Notes under the pieces: model-generated
Told to the model about the DNA's origin: nothing
The model's database searches: none
What the model saw: the letters and a program-made list of their open reading frames with translations, nothing else
Made by a program: the position numbers and the translations under genes
Shown: positions 57,036-64,000 of the stretch, piece after piece
Layout of the letters: each line of letters starts with the position of its first letter
Position numbering within the stretch: position 1 is the stretch's first letter
Assembly: GCF_905171765.1 (NCBI RefSeq)
Contig: NC_053393.1
Span: forward strand, 68,107,371 to 68,171,370
From: Bufo bufo
Lineage: Eukaryota > Chordata > Amphibia > Anura > Bufonidae
Direction of reading: 5' to 3'
Length of the DNA: 64,000 bases

Positions 57036-57335
57036 AGCTAATCGAGCTTTGGACCATAGATCCGAAGTCGATTCGTTCAAACACTTCATTTTAATGCTGT
57101 CCGGAGACCTGTCTCCGTACAGCATGAAAATGTATTGCCTCTGTGAAGGCAAAATTTGTTTCAGCCAAAGTCGCAAAAGACTTCGGTGAATGAATTTGGT
57201 AATCATTTCTGCATCTTTAAAAACATTTAAAAATAGCGACTTCTTGTGCGACTTCGGCTGAAATGAATTTTGCCTCCACAGAGGCAATACATTTTAATGC
57301 TGTACAGAGACAGGTTTCCGGACAGCATTAAAACT
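57036..57335. mobile_element. Palindromic MITE (atcgagctttgg type)
   Basis: Arms near 57096-57190 and 57240-57335 are inverted copies (aatgtattgcctctgtgaag against ccacagaggcaatacatt). Related in wording to the GATGAGCGAATCG MITE at 47028. Confidence 0.6.
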
Positions 57336-57655
57336 AAGGAGCACATTTATTAAGACTGGCATTTTAGACACCGGTCTTAATAAAGCCCTCTTCATAACTT
57401 TGGCGGATCCTGCGCCAGTTCTTAATGTAAGACAGCTTCTTTGCTGTCTTACATTTAGACTTTTTTCTATGCCTGAAACAGGCGTAGAAAATGGTGAATG
57501 AGACGGGCCTGATGGCCTATCTGCTTCCTCGCCCATGCCATGCCCACTTATTTAGATTTGGCGTGAGCGGGTCAAAGTCGCTGTTGCGCCCCAATCTGCA
57601 CCTGAAATACGCCTAATATTGGCGTATTTCAGCTTCATAAATGACCCATCTATAA
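57336..57655. mobile_element. Palindromic MITE (aagactggc...gtcttaataaa type)
   Basis: Begins aaggagcacatttattaaga and ends ttcagcttcataaatgaccc. Inner inverted words (gtaagacagc, gctgtcttac). Related to 26535-26660. Confidence 0.55.
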
Positions 57656-58007
57656 TCCGAAGCTCGATTCACTCAAGCCTATCGTCACCATGCATATCGC
57701 AGGTCCTTTGGCAGGTCCTATTCAATGAAGAAAGAAGAGACTGCCGCACCACGAGCAAGTGGATGAGGTGAGTTTTTTTTTTTTCAACCCCTCCTGGGTA
57801 AAGTGTACCAGTTTTTAACGGCCAATAGACGGGTGCACTCCTGTCAATCGGCTGTTAAAAACTGTCCCATTGATTTCAGGAGGGACGCTATTAAAAGAAC
57901 GTCCATGTGAATAGCCCCATAGACTTTCATTGGTGCTAAAAATGGCCGTTACTTAGATGGCTGTCACACGGCCATTATTCACTGTCGTGTGCATGAGGCC
58001 TTAGACA
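57656..58007. other. Unclassified repeat-like DNA, no gene
   Basis: Contains inverted words (gtttttaacggccaa, cggctgttaaaaac) and ends with gtgtgcatgaggcctta, an end also seen near 39590, so probably a MITE of that group. Confidence 0.45.
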
Positions 58008-58381
58008 GCTCTTTGGTCTTGGCCATGGTGGAGAGGTTGGCGTGTGATTGATTCAGTGTGTGGACAGGTGTCTTTTAAACAGGTAACAAGTTCAAACAGG
58101 TGCAATTCATTACAGGTAATGAGTGCAGAGTAGGAGGTCTTCTTAAAGAAAAACTAACAGGCCTGTGCCAGAGCCAGAATTCTTGCTGGTTGGTAGGTAA
58201 TCAAATACTATTTCATGCAATAAAATGCAAATTCATTATTAAAAATCATACAATGTGATTTTCTGGATTATTATTTTTTTGATTCTGTCTCTTACAGTTG
58301 AAGTGTACCTATGATAAAAGTGGGAAAACTTGCAAAATCAGCAGTGTATCAAATACTGTACTTATTTTTCCCACTGTATAC
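58008..58381 (+). mobile_element. Tc1-like 3'-end relic
   Basis: Contains cttggccatggtggagagg, acaggtgtcttttaaacagg, a spaced 'tcaaatactatttcatgcaa' and ends ttatttttcccactgtata, all typical of the untranslated 3' part of a widespread vertebrate Tc1 family. No transposase portion present. Confidence 0.65.
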
Positions 58382-58621
58382 TGCACGTCTTAAAAACGGT
58401 CTGTTGAAAGAATGGGTTAGTTAGGAGTGCACGACCAAGATGGAGGCAGCTGCATCTCTAAGTGCATGGGAATATATAAAGAAAAATTATATGCTATTAC
58501 ACATACAAAATAAAGACAATCAATGACAACTGGATAGGTGAAAAATAATGACTATGGCCTTCCTCATTGACAATTCAATTTGTATAACCAAAACTTCGAA
58601 ATGAAATACCTTCAAATACAC

Positions 58622-59071
58622 CTTAGGCTACTTTCACACTCGCGTTTTAGGCGGATCGTCATGGATCTGCAAAAACGGATCCGTTACAATAATACAACCG
58701 CATGCATCCTTCATGAACGGATCCATTTGTATTATCTGTAACATAGCCAAGAGGCATCCGTCATGAACTCCATTGTAAGTCACTGGGAGACGGATCCGTT
58801 TTCTATTGTGCCAGATTGTGTCAGAGAAACTGATCCGTCCCCATTGACTTACATTGTATGCCAGGACAGATCAGTTTGGCTCAGTTTCGTCAAGCGGACA
58901 GCAAAACTCTGCGGAATGGAGACTGATCGGAGGCAAACTGATGCATTCTGAGCGGACCCTTTTCATTCAGAATGCATTAGGGCAAAACTGATCCGTTTGG
59001 ACCGCTTGTGAAAGCCCTAGACGGATCTCACAAACGGAAAGCCAAAACGCGAGTGTGAAAGTAGCCTTAAA
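58622..59071. mobile_element. MITE with ggctactttcacactcgcg ends
   Basis: Left TTAGGCTACTTTCACACTCG, right CGAGTGTGAAAGTAGCCTTA, a near-perfect terminal inverted repeat. The interior has many 'ggatccgt' and 'acggatcc' words. It resembles 32279-33047 in plan. Confidence 0.85.
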
Positions 59072-60225
59072 GTCCAGCCATAGGCTTGAATTTCAATTAA
59101 AAATCCTTTTCAGCTAGTCCATTCAAGCCTGGATGACTTTTACCCCTCAGCAGGCCGTGACAATTTACCACAAACAATACAAAAAAAAAAAAATGTTACA
59201 AATTGTTTTAGGGCTGAGAGGGCGGGCGCAACAGCAGTAATTCCTTTGGGCTGAATATCGACATACACATCTGGTCGGTCCAAAATGCTCATCTTAAGAA
59301 GCTCTACCCTGACAGAACCTACCAATAACATGCTGTCACTGAACCAATACCTGTACTCCACCTTCACCAGAAAATCTGCCTGGAGATGGTGAAGCAGAAA
59401 TAGTGGCAACATTTTCGCCCAAACTGTAAAAACTAAACCAGGGATGTCAATAATTCCATGGGGCTCCGTCCTTATGGATCCCCCATGGTTCAAAAACAAA
59501 AGACAAAGTCAGTCCCCACATCCTGTAAAATGAAGTAAATGCCCAGAAGCACATCCTCATGGCTGAAAAGTTAAAAGCATTGCTCCTCCTGCTTCCTCTG
59601 CCATCCCCTACCTGTCCTTTTTGATTGATAGAGCCAGATGAGATGACCATGTAGAACCTGGCCCTGACAATCAAGAAGGAGACAGGGGGCATTGTGACTA
59701 TTTTTTTTTTGCAGAGAATTTCCTGGTGACGGACACCCTTTAAATACAACACATACATGGCCCACATTTGTAATACAGATTTATGTCCTGGCAATAACAC
59801 AATATAATAAGACAAAATACCAGGAATGTACCCAGAACAACTGTCTTCATAGTCTTGAGACACAATGAGCTCCTTCGTATTTCATGAAGTAAATCATATC
59901 CAGCTGAGAGTGAGTGCCGAGACATTTTGTTCTTGTTAAAAATGGTAAGAGACCTCAGCGGAGGATTCACCATATAATGGTCCCGCGTAAGAAATGTTCT
60001 CACTACTGTTGCACAATACAATTTCCAAAGAAATTTCTTTCTAGAACTTACACATGAAAAAAATCTACTAAACCCCCGATCTTTTACATTAGAGACTACT
60101 TGACGAACACATTCTACTGAATGAATGCAGGATTCAAAAATCATGTAATACACCGCTGAACAACATGAAGAACGTATTATTATAGTCTTGGATGTGGTTA
60201 TTCTGGTTTCGTTCGATTCCAGATA
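59072..60225. other. Unclassified DNA, no convincing gene
   Basis: Minus-strand frames of 119-187 codons exist at 59140-60303, but they overlap in different frames and show no family motif. Near 59490-59750 a segment ending 'tttcctggtgacggacaccc' looks like an interspersed repeat. Confidence 0.45.
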
Positions 60226-60629
60226 CACTATATGGACAAAAGTATTGGGACACCTACACAGTACACCTACAGGAGCTTTTATGACATCCCATTCTAAACC
60301 CATTAATATGGAGTTGGACCCTTTGCAGTTCTGGGAAGGGTTTCCAAAAGAATTTGTAGCGTGTCCTTAGGAAATTTTTGCCCTTTCATCCAGAAGAGCA
60401 TTTATGAGGTTAGACACCGATGCAGGATGAGAGGATCTGGCTCACAATCTCCATTCCAGTTCATTCTGAAGGTATTCATAAGGGTTGAGATCAGGCCTCT
60501 GTGCAAGCCTATAAGGACCTTGCTTTGTGCAATGGGACACAGTCATGCTGGAACAGAAATAAGCCTTCCCCAAATTGTTCCCACAAACGTGGAAGTATAC
60601 AATTGTCTAAACTGTCTTGGTATGCTTAA

Positions 60630-61111
60630 AGGTTATGAACACCTTTGGAGGCAATATTTTTTTATGATTGCATTTTAATAATTTATAATTTGCTAAAAAA
60701 TTTTTTTACATTTGGCCTTTATTAAAAATATTGAGCCGTTCTGTCACAAAGGGTTAACTGTTTTTCTAGCTGTGTGACTGGTATGTTTATATTGTGCTGA
60801 TCATCTAATAAACATTATCTCTAAACTACTAAGAGGTCATAAACACTTATTTAAGCCACATTCTTATCAGTAAGATAATATCTGATCTATGAGTGTTTAT
60901 AATGTCAGAGAGCAGAGATAAGGAGCCCGTCAGCTCCCCTACTGACGGAAAAGAGAGAAAATCCTGAGGCTGCTACTAGAGCATCTTAGCTCTGTACAGA
61001 AAAAAGGGCTCCATATTTTTAATAAAGACCAATTGAAAAAATGATTTGTAGCCCAAAATAAGTACAATGCAATAAAAAAAAAAAATACTGCCCCAAAGGT
61101 GTATATAGCCT
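60630..61111. mobile_element. TTAA MITE inside the Tc1 relic
   Basis: Flanked by TTAA (60626-60629 and 61112-61115). Ends AGGTTATGAACACCTTTGG and CCAAAGGTGTATATAGCCT are inverted repeats with small changes. TTAA target use suggests piggyBac-type mobilisation. Confidence 0.8.
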
Positions 61112-61799
61112 TTAAGCTTTAAGATTTCCCTTCAATGAAACTAAGGAAATGAGGCCAACCACAAAAAAAAAAAACTTATAGGATTATCCCTCCTCCACCA
61201 GACTTGACAGCAGTCAGGTCAGTGATATTCTCCTGGTATTCACCAAACCCAGACTCATCCATCAGACTGCCAGATAGAGAAGTGCGATTCCTCACTCCAC
61301 AGAATATGTTTCCTGGTGATGTGCTTTACATCACTCCATCTGACGCTTGGCATTGTGCTTGGTGATGTAAGGCTTGCATGCAACTGCTTAGCCATGGAAA
61401 TCCATGCCATAAAGCTCCCGATGCACTTTTTGTGCTGATGTTAAGTCCAGAGGACTTGTCCCTCAACATTCAGCCACCCCTCTCTGTAACTTTACTTGAT
61501 CTGCACTTGCTGTGATTCCTTCCACTCTACAGTATTACCACACACAATTGATGGCGGAACAGGGGTGTTGCTAGGGTCTCAAAAGATCCGGGGCCCAAGC
61601 CCCAATGCATATGTCCCAAATCTCTAAGTTGACCAACCCAGGCCCCCCCCTTCCCCCTGGGAACAATACACTAGCACTGAAGACTTCAACTTCTCTCAGT
61701 CTCTGCAGAGTGTGACACACAGACATCTTAGCTTCCTCACTTTTCTGTACCCCCAAATACTATCCTGAAGAAAAACGAGTGCCATACAGATAATCTTCC

Positions 61800-62740
61800 C
61801 CATAGTCGTAGTCCCACCAATAGTAATTCCCTTCTAGAATGCTTTAATTATTAATACTGCCCCCTACAGTGCCCCCAACAGTGATGATGCTCTCCAAGAG
61901 TGCCTCCATTAGTAATACTGCCCTCTACAGTGCCCCCAACAGTAATAGTGCTCCCCAAGAGTGCCCCCATTCATAGAAGAGCCCTCCAGTATTAATAATG
62001 CCCTTACAGAGCCCCCAGTAGAAATAAGCCCCCCCTATTGTTCCCCCAGTGGTAATAAAGCTCTCTACAGACCCCTCAGTAGTAATAAGGCCCCCATAAT
62101 GCTCTTAGTAGAAATAATGTGGATCCCTCCTATAGAGCCCCTAGTAGTGATAAGAAGGCCTAATGTCCACTGGATTAAAAATGCCCCCACAGTGCCCCCA
62201 GTATTTATATTGCCCCCTACTATTATAATGCTCGCCCTGAAGTGCCCCCGGTATTTATATCGCCTTCTACTATTATAATGCTCGCCCTGAAGTGCCCCCG
62301 GTATTTATATCGCCTTCTACTGTTATAATGCTCGCTCTGAAGCGCCTCCAGTATTTATAATGCCCCCTGAAGTTATATTCCTCCTTTTAATGTCCTCAGA
62401 AATTATAATTCCTCAGCCCCTCCACCATACAGTCCCATGTAAATAACATTATTTCACTCCCTCCGCCATAGAGTCCTATGTAAATACCATCACACCATCT
62501 CTCCAGCCCCCTCCAATATACAGTGCCATGAAAATAACATCACTCTCTATCTACAGCCACCTGCAAAATACAGTCCTATGTAAATAACATCACACACTCT
62601 CTCCTTTCCCCTCCAATATACAGTCCCACGTAAATAACATCACCCCCTCCCCCGCAGCATTCAACATACGGTCCCATGTAAATTACATCACCCGCTCAAT
62701 ATTCAGTCCCATCTAAATAACATCACTCTCTCCCCCAGAC
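61800..62740. repeat. Minisatellites in the hAT interior
   Basis: From 61855 to 62400 units of the 'agtaataatgcccccacagtg' type recur, including a clean 50-bp period at 62231-62330. From 62400 'cagtcccatgtaaataacatc' units take over, continuing after the foldback to about 63320. Confidence 0.88.
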
Positions 62741-62753
62741 ACATCCAACATAC

Positions 62754-63061
62754 ATAACAAGAGTTGAAAAAATAAAAAACAAAAGTTGAAAATAAATAAA
62801 TTAATAAAACAGGAGACAGCACGTCCAAAGTGGTGGAATTTAATCCGGATGCAACGTTTTGGTTGACAAAGTCTGTTTGTGAGCCGAAACGTTGCATCCG
62901 GATTAAATTCCACCACTTTGGACGTGCTGTCTCCTGTTTTTTATTTTTTCAGCTCTTGTTATTTACGCTGGATTGGGGGTATTTTTACCAACCCCCTGGA
63001 GACGTGCACCCACCACACTGATACCAAGGAGTGCTGTTCATCCCAGTTTTTTTGCTGAACG
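62754..63061. mobile_element. Foldback insertion, Penelope-like, 10-bp TSD
   Basis: Flanked by TCCAACATAC (62744-62753 and 63062-63071) inside the minisatellite. Arms (taacaagagttgaaaa, then caggagacagcacgtccaaa to ggatgcaacgtttt) are copied inverted on the right. The centre holds GCCGAAACGTTGC, like the 3' half of a hammerhead core, and AGGAGTGCTG near the end. Smallest of the three foldbacks. Confidence 0.7.
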
Positions 63062-63071
63062 TCCAACATAC

Positions 63072-63330
63072 AGTCCCATGTAAATAAAATCATCCCCTCC
63101 CCAGCCACCTCCAACATGCAGTCCCATGTAAATAACATTATCCCTCAATATTCAGTCCAATTTAAATAGCATCACTCCCTCCCACAGCCACCTTCAACAT
63201 ATAGTCCCATGTAAATAACATCACCCTGCCCCAGCCACCTCCAATTTTCAGTCCCATGTAAATAACATCACTCCACCCCACTGTCCCATGTAAATAACTT
63301 CCCTCCCTTCAGCCCTAACATACAGTCCCA
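63072..63330. repeat. Minisatellite, continued
   Basis: Further 'cagtcccatgtaaataacatca' units, the right part of the array cut by the foldback. Confidence 0.85.
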
Positions 63331-63650
63331 GTTAAAAATCTACAACTCCCAGCATTGCTCTGCCTCTCCCTTCACTTACCTCTCCTCATGTAGCAGACAT
63401 CACCACAGCTTCTTCCACCAGGTCTTCTCCTCTTCACTGCTGTGACAACATTGCAGGTCCTTTTCAGCTACTGTACTTAGAACCGATCACATGGACTGTG
63501 ATGTCATCACAGGTCCTTCAGCTCTTGAAGGGCATTCGATTCAATTGTATTGCTGTCCTGAGGATGGCAATACAGTTGAATCTAGCTGGCAGGCAGGACA
63601 TTCGGGTCCTGGGACAAAACATCAGGGGCCCAGGCCCTGAATGTTTTAAC
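63331..63650. other. hAT interior, no gene
   Basis: Non-repetitive part of the hAT element up to its right end. No coding region. Confidence 0.5.
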
Positions 63651-64000
63651 CTAGCAATGATCTTGTGGTGGAATATCTAAAAGGAAAGAAAATTCACAAG
63701 CTGATTTGTTGCAGTGGTGGCATCCTATTACAAGACCACGCTAGAATTCAGCGACCTCTTTAGAAGAAGCCATTCTTATACCAATGTCTTTAAGGGCAGA
63801 CTGCAGGGCTAGGGGCTGGATTTTATACACCTGTGGCAATGGCACTGAATGAAACACCTGAGTTAAATGATTGAGAATTGTGGGCCAAGACTTCTCTCCA
63901 TAAAGTGTATATTGTATGCACGAGTATCCTGTGCATATAGTACTTATAAATCCTAAGCACCTTCTCATAACACTACCTTCAACATCAGAATGATAACAAG

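Larger units (their letters stand above)
61560..63665. mobile_element. hAT element with minisatellite interior
   Basis: The left end CAGGGGTGTTGCTAGGGTC is matched by a decayed right end (CCTAGCAATGATCTTG). The inner blocks ggggcccaagcccc and ggggcccaggccc are also inverted relative to each other. The flanks TGGCGGAA (61552-61559) and TGGTGGAA (63666-63673) are an 8-bp duplication with one change. No transposase. Confidence 0.78.
60226..63907. mobile_element. Tc1-like relic with nested insertions
   Basis: The left end CACTATATGGACAAAAGTAT follows TA (60224-60225). The right part (tttgttgcagtggtggcatc, cacctgtggcaatgg) and the decayed end tctccataaagtg precede TA (63908-63909). Between them lie a TTAA MITE and a 2.1-kb hAT element. 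After removing these about 1.1 kb remains. I see no intact transposase. Confidence 0.7.

Noticed and set aside
59740..60303. 187-codon minus-strand frame as a host exon
   Set aside because: No domain and no homology I can recognise, and it overlaps other frames and the Tc1 end at 60226.
62860..62900. Complete hammerhead in the 62.75-kb foldback
   Set aside because: GAAAC and a palindromic ACGT follow, but the CTGANGA box and stem II are not convincing; listed only as a half-motif.

Overview
This window looks like intergenic or intronic DNA from an amphibian, most likely a frog or toad. I recognise no host gene, tRNA, rRNA or CRISPR array. The sequence is a densely nested pile of transposable elements: Tc1/mariner, hAT, piggyBac, chromodomain Ty3/Gypsy, a cold-shock-domain LTR retroelement, L1 and CR1-like LINEs, Penelope-like foldbacks carrying hammerhead-ribozyme-like motifs, MITEs and minisatellites. 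The amphibian assignment is inferred from this repertoire and was not tested by a search.

Layout. 1-0.9 kb: a Penelope-like or retrozyme-like segment with a hammerhead-like fold. 3.4-4.3 kb: a solo LTR with a 4-bp target duplication. 4.5-7.9 kb: a broken Tc1 element containing an LTR-derived element with both U5 ends facing outward as a palindrome. 8.9-11.3 kb (minus): LTR plus internal region of a retroelement encoding a cold-shock-domain protein, abutting a CR1 relic (11.3-12.5 kb). 13.7-26.5 kb: a chromodomain Gypsy element with nearly identical LTRs and a 5-bp duplication, split inside its reverse transcriptase by a 7.6-kb piggyBac element whose 650-codon transposase is open. 28.4-32 kb: a foldback insertion and two hAT elements, one inside the other. 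33.4-39.2 kb (minus): a second, decayed Gypsy copy that keeps the empty piggyBac target site. 40-43.9 kb: Penelope-like, Tc1 and hAT relics. 44.3-56.7 kb: a second cold-shock-domain LTR retroelement with both LTRs, primer site, polypurine tract and 4-bp duplication, interrupted by a MITE, hammerhead-bearing insertions and a full-length L1 with a 15-bp duplication. 57-64 kb: MITEs and Tc1 relics, ending in a nest of Tc1 > hAT > minisatellite > foldback.

The elements do not form a pathway. Their relations are parasitic and chronological, and the nesting gives relative ages. The piggyBac transposase is the only long transposon gene without visible damage. The most unusual items are the repeated hammerhead-like motifs in foldback insertions, the two LTR elements that carry a cold-shock domain instead of a visible pol, the two-U5 palindromic element, and the roughly 3.4-kb array of alternating palindromes inside the piggyBac element.
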